Positions 32,940 to 45,780 of a stretch of DNA of 64,000 nt are shown here, one piece after another. Numbering within the stretch: position 1 is the stretch's first letter; each line of letters starts with the position of its first letter. The position numbers were made by a program, and so were the translations under genes. The stretch covers positions 1,178,001-1,242,000 of the forward strand of contig JAOVFP010000015.1 in the NCBI GenBank assembly GCA_025738555.1. The letters are read 5' to 3'. This DNA is from Cyathus striatus. Its lineage: Eukaryota > Basidiomycota > Agaricomycetes > Agaricales > Nidulariaceae. The notes beneath the pieces are model-generated. The model made no database searches. It saw nothing but the letters and a program-made list of their open reading frames with translations, and had not been told where the DNA came from.

Positions 32940-35900
32940 TAGTCCTGTCGCCACCGCTCTGCTTTGCTCAGCTTTTTTGGCTTGGAAGTGCCTATTAGCT
33001 CAGCTCAATAAGCGGAGCAATTTCAGTCGCCTCGCTCAGGGTAGCTATAGTGTGTTAGCAGCTAAGCTGCCGCTCAGCTGCCAGCTTGGAATGTTCTGAC
33101 TATATTTAGATTTAATATTATTGACTACAGCCGCTATCATTCAAGAACATTGAGTACAAAAAGATAGTGAAGATGACTATTAAAGTAGTAGTATTTCATT
33201 GTCCTCCTTTATATCCTGATCATTGTTGGATGCCTCAAGTTTCATCAGCTCGTCATCAGTACCCATTCCAATAGAGAAATCAAGTGATTCTCCACCTGCA
33301 CGAAGGCTAAATTTAATCATTTGAAGTGCTTCCATTAGCTCGGGTGTGATTCGATTCCGTCTTGCTGTTGCCGTTTCCTTTCCTGAGGAGAACACGCGCT
33401 CACAAGGTACTGAAGATGCTTGAATAGGCAAAACGTCCAAAGCTGCAGCAAAAAATGTGGGGTAGCGCAATTGGTTCTCCTGATTGACAATTAATAAGAA
33501 ATTGTGTCTACAGTAAACAGATTAATAAACTACCTGCCAGTAACTGATGTCAGTTGTTCCTGTTTCTCTGTCGAGGAGGTATGCATTAATCTCCTCCTCA
33601 AGTGAAGGGCATGCTTGTGATGCTGCATTGGAACTCGACTTCAGACGAAGAATCATGCTAGCCCATGTACTACCCCGTAATAGAGTTGGTCCAGAGGGTG
33701 GTAATACTCATTGCTGAATGGGACTGTCACGATGACGGAGAGGAGGAGTCTCCTCATCACGTTGATTCTTCAGTGCATTATAGTATGGTTTCAACTATGT
33801 ATATAATTAGATAGTTGAAGCCATTTATTTAAACTGAGACGCTAAAACTCACTTCCTGAATAAGTATAGCTTTTGCCCATGGCACCTTTTCAGGTGCATT
33901 CTCATAGAACCAGTTCATTTTCATTTCCGGATTTAGAACTAATGAAGTTACCATTAGCAAGGCTTCCAAAAATTAAAGTGACGTACTTACTCAGAGAAAG
34001 GACATATGCCAGAACAAGTTCAATGCGCTCAAAATAGCTACTTAGCTTATCCAGTCCAGCTTGAATGATTTGTGATGTATCAGGACCATCATGAGCATGT
34101 TCCTTCCATATAACTTCCATATTTTTAAATGCGGGAATTACATTGCAAAGTGTGGGTGTCTTTTCAGCAGAAAGCTTTTGCTGAAAAGCATGGGGTACCT
34201 AAATATCCCTGCAATTTGAATAAAAGCATATAATAGAGCATAGTTTACTTACTAATAATATGTCTTGGAAAATCCCCAATGCTTTCCACTCGCTATCAGT
34301 CAATATGTGCCGTTTAAGGGCCGCATTGAAGTCAGGCAGTGAAACAAACTTTGTAATAGCCTACATTAGCTGTTAGATAAACGTGCTCAAGTTAATTGTG
34401 ATAAGTAAACCCACCTGACGAAGCATTATAGCTCGTTCAATCATTAACAAAGTTGAAGACCATTGTGTGTCAACATCTCGCAATAACTGTAAGTTAGCAC
34501 AGCCATCATTATTGCGATATACTGACTGGCATATCTCGGAGAAACACTGGCAATGAATAGGTGAAGAGCGAATCTAGTAATATAATTAAAAACATCTTGA
34601 ACATTGATCAAGATTCACTACACACCTTGTTAATAAGTATTCGTACCTTAGCAACTGGATCTCCTGTTAGTTGCTCTATGCATGTCATATTTTCGATATC
34701 CATATGCTCCAGTTCTTCCAATGACACAAACAACAAATTTGATATTGCTGCCATGACCGCTTTGCATGCTAAATTAACTATATGAGGGAAACAACTAAAT
34801 GAACACATCAAAATTAAGTAAAGAATGCCAAAAGCTGACTCCTACCGTATTCTTTGTTCTATGTGTTTGAATATAATACCTTCATTGAGTAGCTCCTCTT
34901 CAAGCTTTTGCAAAAATGTATCATTGTTTGACGCATTATCGAGGGTTACCCATCCAAGCTATAAGAGTAATATAAGTGCATATCTTTTAATAAATTATCA
35001 AAATACACGCCTTTGACCTGATTCTGACATGGTCAAGTATATAAAGAAAAGTATGACAGATTGTTTGGCCATCATGATGACCTGGAATGCAATGAAATCA
35101 AATCAGCTCAGATCTAAGAGATAAAGTATACTGAGGTCCACGTAATGTCTGTACTATTTTTGTTGCAACCCAATGGACAGTAACAGCCATAAATGGTGTA
35201 AGATTGGGGTCGGTCCACAGGTCAGTAGTTGTAGACAGCTTTCCCAATGCTTTCTGGAAGATAATATGTTATAATGAACAGTGTAAACGCAAAAAGAAAC
35301 ATACACCTAGTTCATCTTGTAAATTATCGAGATGCTGGTCCCACATCTCCAAGATACGGTCACAGATAGTAGTCCGATGTGGAATATCACTATCCTGGAG
35401 GTCAACACAGAGCATCAGAAAAACTGCTCGCAATTTTGGATGCTCAATGACATTTATAGACTGGAAATAATACAAGTGAATATGGTTATGCAATATGAAC
35501 AGTGTATAAATACCTGATCATCTTGGATGATCCACTCAGTAATAGCGTCAACAAACCCCTCCAGAGAGTACCTATGACGTGGGATGGGGCTATCTTCTCT
35601 ATCCATGTCATTGAAGACCTGTCCTTGCTTTCGCTTGTATTCACGGAGAGTACTCTGTGCAATTTTTGCTCTAATCTTGATATTTAAGTCTTCGCATGCA
35701 CAGATCCAAGCAACTCCATGTACATCACAAAGATGCTTTCAAAGAACAGTTGTTCCTGTCTTCCAACCATACCGAGTCACTTTCTTTTCCTGTCTGATTA
35801 CAGATTCAATTTAGGTGAAAAAACGAAAATAACAATTGAATAGACATACCGGCAAAGGGTGCAACAGTTGTAGGTATCTATTTCCTTGAAAAATTCCCAT

Positions 35901-37238
35901 ACATCCTTCGCTCAATTGCCAGATTTATTCCCACTTGGGCTATGAGGAGAATTCAGAATCGTGTTGCAATTATGACCTCCACTGTGCTGTGATTCTACAG
36001 GTTCTGCTTGAAGTGGGGTTTCCTCAGTGCTTGAAGTATAATGAGGCGAAGGAAACGACTCCACCGATCCAGGGACAGTATGTGCAGTGGGTCGATTGCG
36101 AGGTGGTGTGCAAGGATTGGTTGCCCACTGGGTCAAAGTAATAAATGGATCACCAATTTCGAGTACTTCACACAAGATATTTCGGGTGATAGCAGCTAAA
36201 ATAATTTATATTAGATGATAGTACACTATAAAAATAGTTAATATACTTACTCTGTAGACTAGGAACCATTAAAGATCCTTCCATGCGAGTTTGCTCAGTG
36301 ACGAGTCCCATGCCATTGCTGTCTGGAATTGAAATCCTGTTGCGTTGCTGGGTCTCAACGGCTTCAGGTGCTATTAATGCAAACCAAGAGAATAAGTACG
36401 AAATCATTACAATAAAATCAGCGTAGTTACTAACCATTCACGGGAGGGACAGTATTAGCTGCACTGTTAGCAAGAGCATGAGTGCATTGAGTTTTAGGTG
36501 CCATATTGAATGTTGATGGTATAGGACACTTGATAAGTCAAACTCTTATACCTTTGCAGAGCGTTTGTTGCACTTCTAAACTCAGAAAAAGATATTCTTG
36601 GTGTCCAACATGTTGTACTGTGGCCTTGAAATTTAGTCAGAAGCAAGTCAGACAATGCACTCTTGAGGCCATTGCAGAGTTATCAAGTAGCATGTTTCTC
36701 ATACTTCATCAACAACTGAATTGTAATAATAACCTCTGTAACAAACGAGGCTCAATCTTCAGCTAACATTTCTGTATGCTATGGTGAATGGTCCACGGAG
36801 CCTACCCCATGTTTGCACCCACACCAACAGGCCCCAATGACCAAGGATTCATGAGTCCACAGTACAACTCACCCATCCAACAACACCCGGGCTGTGTGCA
36901 TTTTCATTGAACTGTTACACTGGATATTTGCAAGGTGACATAGAAACTAATACTATACGAAAGCACAGAGACAACAAAGAGACAACATGTATGGAGGAAG
37001 CGATAATGGGCGAAGGTCCGAAGTATGCTGAACGCTGAGGAAACGAGTAGGTAATCAAATGACTTTTTCCAAATTGGGTATGAAGCGGTAGCTAAGTGGG
37101 CTCTCAGCTGACCAAGAGCTGGCTTTAAGCTGAGCTGGTGAGATCTAAGCTGGCTTTTGTGGGTACTCGCTCAGCTCAGCTCATTATCGGCTCAGTTGTC
37201 CAGCTCAGCAGCTTTTGAGCTGAGCGGCGGCAACACTA
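32940..37238 (-). mobile_element. hAT transposon, copy 3 (about 4.3 kb)
   Basis: The minus-strand 5' end reads TAGTGTTGCCGCCGCTCAGC (from 37238), and the other end carries a diverged inverted counterpart, TAGTCCTGTCGCCACCGCTC (from about 32940). Both subterminal regions are crowded with AGCTGAGC/GCTCAGCT motifs, as expected for transposase-binding sites. The transposase gene fills the interior. I could not find a convincing 8-bp target duplication. Confidence 0.8.
33180..36504 (-). pseudogene. hAT transposase gene, nearly intact, copy 3
   Basis: The start at 36504 reads MAPKTQCTHALANSAANTVP. Exons are separated by about ten short introns. A BED-type zinc finger can be followed (VWEFFKE, CC..C, KTGTTVL, KHLCDVHG) at about 35890-35720. 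Catalytic-region landmarks are STTTDLWTDPN (about 35220), LGWVTLDNASNNDTF (34950) and CFPHIVNLACKAV (34790). Then come DTQWSSTLLMIERA (34450), MNWFYENAPEKVPWAKA (33900) and the C-terminal dimerisation motif CERVFSSGKETATARRNR (about 33400) with stop TAA at 33180-33182. Three in-frame TGA codons break it (near 35916 and 35742, and in PIQQ-TGA-VLPP near 33712). It belongs to a different hAT lineage from copies 1 and 2. Confidence 0.85.
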
Positions 37239-37676
37239 AAAGAAAGTTATGAAACCATACCGAGTTTTTTTGGCTTTCTTGGCTTTTACAACTTTTTTAC
37301 TCTGTTTTTTCTGCACATTTTCACTCTCCTCATTATCTGTAATAGGTTTGTTGGTTGTGGCCTGCTTCTTTGTTGGTGGTTGGGCTGTAAGATCAGCAGC
37401 AGAAGTACCATGCATGCGAGACTCGCTATGAGTTTCATGTGTAGCAACTGACAGAGAAGCAGACTCAGTAGGAGTAATACTAGAAGCCTGAGTTGTAGCA
37501 GAGTGAGTGGAATGACGAGGAGCCATTGTGTGTAGAAGTGTTAAAATGCTTTGAGATAGCAAGATAGTAGTGGTGGTTGAGGGTTGAGAAGGAGGGGAGG
37601 GTTGATGCAAACCAAAATCTTAGAAGTCTGATGATGCACAGCAATTTCTCATGATCAAAAAATTAAAAATATACAG

Positions 37677-37685
37677 CCTTTTATA
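37677..37685 (-). promoter_or_regulatory. TATA box
   Basis: TATAAAAGG on the minus strand, 67 bp before the 37610 ATG and about 150 bp before the second in-frame ATG at about 37530. Position and sequence suit a polymerase II promoter for the split gene. Confidence 0.4.
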
Positions 37686-37909
37686 GGCTACATTGAATAT
37701 AACTAAATATATATTACATGTCATTGGCTATACAACATAACTATCTAACTATTTTAAGGAGACACAGCCTTTGATCTTCTTTGGCCCATTGACAGCATGC
37801 ATGAAGACAAAGGGAGAAGGGGGGGGAGAGATGGCATGATAGGGGGGAAAGGGGACAACAGATGACAGGGACAAGGGAGATGAGGCAGGGGGGAAGGACA
37901 GTATCCTCG

Positions 37910-39900
37910 TCACTTGCAAGACAAGGAGGTAGCGGAGGGGAGGAGGAGGAGGAGGGGGATGAGGGCCAAGCACTTGTCACTTGCAAGACAAGGAGGAGGG
38001 GGGACGAGCACTTGTCCTTGTCATTTGCAAGATGAGGAGGAGAGGGGGGGGACAAGTGCTCATCCACATCACTTGCAAGACAAGGACAAGGAGGGGGGGG
38101 ATGAGTGCAGGTCCTTGTCACTTGCAAGATGAGGACAAGGAGGAGAGGGGGGGGACAAGTGCTCGTCCTTGTCACTTGTGAGACAAGGACAAGGAGGGGG
38201 GGGATGAGTGCAGGTCCTTGTCACTTGCAAGACAAGGACAAGGAGGAGAGGGGGGGGACAAGCACTCATCCACATCACTTGCAAGACAAGGACAAGGAGG
38301 AGAGGGGGGGGACAAGTGCTCGTCCACATCACTTGCAAGATGAGGACAAGAAGGGGGGGGATGAGTGCTGGTCCTTGTCACTTGCAAGATGATGAGAAGG
38401 GGGGGGACGAGTGCTCATCCACGTCACTTGCAAGATGAGGACAAGAAGGGGGGGATGAGCACTCATCCACATTACTTGCAAGATGAGGACAAGAAGGGGG
38501 GGGATGAGCACTCATCCACATTACTTGCAAGACAAGGACAAGAAGGGGGGGGATGAGCACTCATCCACATCACTTGTGAGATGAGGATGAGAAGGGGGGG
38601 GATGAAAGTTGTGGCTTTCAATTTGATTGATCACTCCTGGTAAGCTGCTGGACAATGAACTGTTTAGTGAGCAGGGGTTTCATTGAGTGCATTCGGAATC
38701 ATCATTGGCATGTGAGATCATTAAATTAATAAATTTTGGATCAATTAATGAAATCAATTCCAGTTCAATGAAAAATCATTAGGAAATCAATGAGAAATAA
38801 ATATGTAATAAATGCGAAATAAATACTAAAATCAATGTTATATTATAAGGAAATCAATGAGAAACAAATGGTAACAAATGCAAAATAAACACTAAAATCA
38901 ATATATTATTTCATTTTATTCTATAGCCTTCACAGAGGTGTACTAGTTTCAAAAATGCTAGAATAATGAAATCATGTGATCATGTTTTCTAAGCAGTAGT
39001 ATTACTAATATAATACTTTTTACATAATATGTGCATTTATGTATGAAGAAAATAAATGTAAGACAAGTATTGAAATAACATTGAATTTAACATTGAATTT
39101 CATATTTATTTCCCATTGACTTTCTATTGAACTATCATTGATTTCCCTATGTAGTAACATTGATTTTAGCATTGATTTCAACATTGATTTCACTCTCCAG
39201 GTATGTGTAATATGGAAAAAGTTTACTTGTTAGAAAAGGACTTATGGTCTAGTAGGTAAAGTAAGTGTGTGTATGTAGTTAACCACCCCACTATTTAGTA
39301 TATCCTGTAGTTGGGTACCTAACAATTTCGAGTTATTCATTGATTTTTGATTGATTTTTGATTGATTTCTCATTGATTGCACATTTATTTCTCATTGATT
39401 TCTTTTCTAATTGTCATTGATTTCACTCTAATGATTCCTAATGATATTTCATTGAACTGGAATTGATTTCAAACTATAAAAGGATTGATTTCATTGATTG
39501 ATCCAAAATTTATTAATTTAATGATCTCACATGCCAATGATGATTCCAAATGCACTCAATGAAACCCTTGCTCACTAAACAGTTCATTGTCCAGCAGCTT
39601 ACCAGGAGTGATCAATCAAATTGAAAGCTACTGGTGGGGATGAGCACTCATCCACATCACTTGCAGATGAGGACAAGGAGAGGGGGAACAAGCACTTGTC
39701 CATGTCACTTGCAAGATGAGGATGAGGAGGAGAGGGGGACAATATGCTCATCCTCATCATTTGCAAGACAAGAAGACAGCAGAGCATGGGGGGATGGCAA
39801 GCTTGTCATTTGTGAGACAAGAGGCAGGCTGGGAGGGGGGATGGCTGCTCATCCTTGTCACTTACAAGATGAGGCAGAGGGAGGAGGCAAGGGGGTGATG
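37910..39900. repeat. About 50-bp G-rich minisatellite, 19 units, split by fold-back element 2
   Basis: Units of 45-65 bp begin CACTTGCAAGACAAGGACAA and contain a run of seven or eight G. They recur at 37913, 37978, 38023, 38070 and so on to 38572, and again at 39657 to about 39860. Fold-back element 2 (38606-39635) lies between the two blocks. The purine/G bias is all on the plus strand. Long open frames here in several phases are a by-product of the repeat, not genes. Confidence 0.9.
38606..39635. mobile_element. Fold-back element, copy 2 (about 1.0 kb)
   Basis: The arms pair from GGCTTTCAATTTGATTGATC (about 38619) inward for 160 bp and more weakly beyond. GGGGATGA is duplicated at 38598-38605 and 39636-39643. 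It shares with copy 1 the GAAATCA-rich arms, the phrase AGGTATGTGTAATAT and a module with ATGGTCTAGTAGGTAAAG. There is no coding capacity. Confidence 0.9.
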
Positions 39901-39904
39901 ACTA

Positions 39905-40440
39905 GATGAGAAGGAGTGAGCAAGTGAGAGAAGAGGGAAGAGGGAAGAGCAATACTTACCTGTACCATGTATGCACTCACATACACACCCTCCCTTTCCA
40001 CTATGGCACCTGTGCCATTACCATGCATTATCGATCTTGAAGGAAATTGATTGTCGCCTGCTAAGTGTTGGTGGAGTGACAACATGGGAAGGAGGCTTGA
40101 GGCAACAACTTGAGAATGGGGGCTTGGGGTGACAACATGGGAGGGGGCTTGAGGTGACAATGTGGGAATGGAGCTTGAGGTGAAGGCACTGACATGGGAA
40201 GGTGAGGCAATGACATGTGAGAGAAAGAGAGAGTGCAGTGGGAAAAACTACATGCTGTTTTAGGAAAGTAACATATATGGCTACTATATACCTTACTGAC
40301 TTAAGAAAATATAAGACCATTTGGTGTATCAGTATTGCATACAATTCCAGTGTGCATGTGACTTGTCTCTACATTGCTGGTTCGATTCACACTGGTTGTA
40401 AATTTTTTACTATAGAATATTAAAGGTAACTAACTAGTAA
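39905..40440. other. No recognised gene; short imperfect repeats
   Basis: At about 40070-40200 a 30-35-bp phrase (GGGAGGGGGCTTGAGGTGAC type) recurs about four times. It produces a Pro/Ser/His-rich shadow frame on the minus strand. Nothing else is recognised. Confidence 0.4.
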
Positions 40441-40740
40441 TAGTGGGTACTTATAAGTCCATGTCTGCCTAGTCCAACTGGAGTCCAGGTGAGTTCTGAA
40501 CGGATTTAGTCTGCTGGAATTCCTGCTAAACTTGCCAGACTCCAGCTAATGAAAGCATTCCTGACAGACTCCAGGTGGACTGGAACCAGACTGGATTTGG
40601 AAAATTGAGTGGACTCACAGTGAAAATGTGTCTGCCTGGAGTCTGGCTGGAATCCACGGACTATCTGGAAAACCCTTGAAGTCTGCCTGGATAGCCCATG
40701 GAATCCACGGAGCCTGAATGGAATGGGGGGGTGAGTGTAA
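40441..40740. repeat. Cluster of GTCTGCCTGGA / TCCAGACTCC motifs
   Basis: Short motifs GTCTGCCTGGA, CCAGACTCCAG and CTGGCTGGAATCC recur in both orientations over 300 bp. Similar CCAGAC motifs lie at 42300-42400, so this could be the left subterminal region of the element whose right end is at 42440. Confidence 0.4.
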
Positions 40741-41125
40741 AGACCTCATGAGCACGGTCATTTACCTCTATTGTACTGTACAGCATTCAGGTCCTTTTGT
40801 TACATATAAATTGTTATATTTGCTATGCAGAAATTCAGTACTCTGTCTCTCATACTCAACTTAAACTGATTTCTTTCTCAATTTGTGAAGTGCTCAAACT
40901 TCATTATCGCTATTGTGTCTACCTTGCAAATTCCTTTGATATCTCACATTGCTCTATCTAAAATCTACATTGCTAATACTTATCTCTTTGTCTTAGAAAT
41001 CACCCACTTGCTATATCATCACTTTGGATCACCAACTCAAAGTCTTGAAGTTGTCTTTTCACTATTTTGCAATTTGTTATGGACAACAATTGTATGAAAA
41101 GATAAAAACAAGCATCTGACATGAA

Positions 41126-42440
41126 ATGCACAGAGTTCTAAAAGAGCAGCAAGCTGAGCATGACATAGGAACTGACCTTGAACATGCTCATCAATGGATG
41201 GAGAATGCATCAACACCTGCAGCTGGAAATGTCAGAAATGCAGCAGCTGTAGCAGAAAAGATAGCTGAGATGGTCAGTACTTCATATGTAAAGCTCATAT
41301 ACATTAAAATTGATGTCTATGTATGATACCAGGCTTTGACTAAATGGAAGAATGCATTCAAAGCAGCTTGTGTTTCTCATAACATGCTTGAATGTATTAG
41401 TGAGGTTTGCATTACCATCTTGCACCCACTTCAACTGGATGACTTTGGTTTTATTATCACTACTAATGATCCTTGTATCAGGCATAGTGAGTTTACATTT
41501 ATTTCTACTAGCCAATGTGTTTTATGTTTAATCATTATCAGTTATAACCATGTACTCAAAAACTGCAAGGAGGAATTCCAAACATGCTAGCCATAAAAGA
41601 CTCCTCAACTATATCTGCTATTTCAACCCTCAGTGTGCAAATTATTTCAGTACTACTGTATCAATACAACCAAGTATTCAGTGACATGTCACACAGGGTC
41701 ATGAACAGGAACAGATGTCCTGTTTATCACATGTCACAGAGCATTTTGAACAGAGATACAGCAAAAAAATTGAGGTTAAGGTTGGACTTTCAGCCACTCA
41801 CTTCGCTCGCATAGATCCCCATGAACACTTACAACTTTTGTCACACCCAGCATGGCCCTTTGAACAGAGGGTCCAAGTGTTCATGGCTGTCATGCTGAAA
41901 AGTGGTGAACACTTGGTCGTATTGATACAGTACTTTGAAAATAACATTCCTCCTTAGCAATTTCTACTTTGAACTTATTTCGTTGATTCAGTTCATAATG
42001 GTTATTCCATTTTCTGCTACCACTCTTCAGTATGACATTGGTCTCACTTTGGAAAACAAATATTATATGGACATATTCCAAGACCTTCAATCTCAAAAAT
42101 CTCAGCTTGCAGCAGCACTGAAGATTTTCAATAGTCACAGAAAAAATGGGCACAATTAGTTTTATGTCTCCTTAGGTAGATTCTTGTACTCAAATCACTA
42201 AATACACATTCTATCAATGCTCAAGATTCCCTGGAAGCTATATTTCACCAAAAAAAAACAAAAGAAAATTTGGTAAAATAGCAATTTTTGGAACTTACAA
42301 CACTAATCCAGACACAATCTAGAGCCCCCGGTGTGGACATAGATGCTATCCAGACAAAATTTGCAAAATTTTGGAAATTCAATCCAGACAAGAATTTTTT
42401 TTCCCAGGATCTAACTTCAGTAGAGATTTTCAGGGGTCCT
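41126..42440 (+). pseudogene. Decayed second copy of the cargo-element gene, with element right end
   Basis: The frame at about 41940-42155 (FIMVIPFSATTLQYDIG, LENKYYMDIFQDLQSQKS, AAALKIFNS) matches the C-terminal half of the gene at 61154-61603 (FMMVLPSVITIQQNRGPALD, NGYYMSVFQDL, AAVKIFNA). Upstream open segments (41126-41270, then 41336-41490 after a possible intron) may be other exons. Three TCCAGACA-type motifs lie at 42305-42395, and AGTAGAGATTTTCAGGGGTCC ends near 42440, resembling the inverted terminal repeat of the 60.7-kb element. The left end was not found. Confidence 0.5.
41656..41930. mobile_element. TA-flanked MITE M1, copy 4 (275 bp)
   Basis: The ends CTGTATCAATACAACCAAGT and its near-complement are flanked by TA (41654-41655, 41931-41932). 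It shares the internal phrases CACACAGGGTCATGAACAG and GAACAGAG with other copies. It interrupts the decayed cargo gene. Confidence 0.9.
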
Positions 42441-42920
42441 GTAAGGGAGCATTTCCATTTATACCAAGGAGATTGCATTGCATCATGGATATGATGTCAC
42501 AACATATTCCAGTGACACATACCCAGAGATAGCATATACACAACAACCATCCCCACACATTATCCTTTCACTTCTTCAAGAAACAGTACACAAACCAAAA
42601 AAATACAATACATAAAAAAATGAAAGAAAAAACTACTGCAAATTTACTCAACAAACAAGATAGCAACAACAATCAAGACAAGCAAAAAACATACAGAGTA
42701 TATACAAACATGATATGATGCCAACAACAACAACAGGGAGGTATATGAAGCTCATGAACAAGTGAGGAACAGCGAGTGGCAGGGGGAGGAAGGAGGAGAA
42801 GTGCAATGTACAATGTACAACAGAGGTGAGAAGGATGAGAAGAGGGGAATAGATCCACATCCACCGAAACCATTCGAAAGTCGAGCCGAAAATAATCCCA
42901 GCGCCAGAACTACCACCACG
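42441..42920. other. Intergenic, 3' side of SNF1
   Basis: This probably contains the SNF1 3' untranslated region (minus strand). I see AT-rich stretches and no further gene. Confidence 0.4.
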
Positions 42921-42948
42921 ACTACCTATAACACAATCAGCACCTTCC

Positions 42949-45284
<2,336 letters not shown>

Positions 45285-45780
45285 GGCTGTTGTTGGGTGA
45301 GTGGGTTGTGGGTGAGTGAGAGAGGCAGATGGGAGATGGGAGATGGGAGATGGAGCGGGCAGTGGGCAGGCTAGCGTGAGCTGGTGGGCCTCTCTGTTGC
45401 CCCTTGTTTGGCTGATTCTAGAAGTCGGCGATTCGATTCAAATGAGTCCCTTATCTTATCTTATCCAAGACAAATATGGAGATGTCTGCTGAGGTGGTTG
45501 GTATTACTGCCTTGATAGTGTGCTTTGTATGTTATATATATCTATCACGACGCACGTTTGGATGGTGGTGAAATGGTGTGGAATGTGCGAATGTGTTTGG
45601 TTGGGTGGGTATTGGCTTTATATGTATACAAATATTACGGCCTCGCATCCCCGGATTCGTTTATCAACGTTGATGCCGACACGTTGGCGTTTGATCCCCG
45701 CACTGATCACTTTTGTCTTCCCCTAACTTTTACTTGTATTCTTCCGCAGCACCTGTCAGTCTTCCCGTGAATCTCATGAA
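45285..45780. other. SNF1 upstream region
   Basis: This region likely holds the SNF1 promoter and 5' untranslated region. Near 45330 the phrase GATGGGA is repeated four times, and CTTATCTTATC occurs at about 45450. I see no clear TATA box. Confidence 0.4.

Larger units (their letters stand above)
32165..37610 (-). pseudogene. Multi-exon gene of unknown function, apparently split by hAT copy 3
   Basis: The 5' exon (37610-37236) has a Ser/Thr-rich start (MAPRHSTHSATTQASS) and a basic tail KKQSKKVVKAKKAKKTR ending at a possible GTATGG donor; TATAAAAGG (37677-37685, minus) lies 70 bp upstream. Downstream of hAT copy 3, minus-strand exons separated by short GT-AG introns read ELDIIMNSPLVSPPCTTSKP, then VGGILRGNALGNQPNVANFH, DPSTVMVPGVASFTLKPNLM, and HCLYVYESKAWNILGNFESA. 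I do not recognise the protein. The link between the two parts across the transposon is inferred from strand, order and the basic/open-frame continuity. It could equally be two unrelated fragments or another transposon's gene. Confidence 0.4.

Noticed and set aside
32930..37250. 8-bp target duplication for hAT copy 3
   Set aside because: ATCTTTAC on one side and AAAGAAAG on the other do not match; the exact ends may have been altered, so no duplication is claimed.
37914..38560. Several long open frames rich in Pro, Ser, Gly and Arg on both strands
   Set aside because: They arise from the minisatellite, occur in many phases and shift with each unit length; no start, intron or conserved motif supports a gene.
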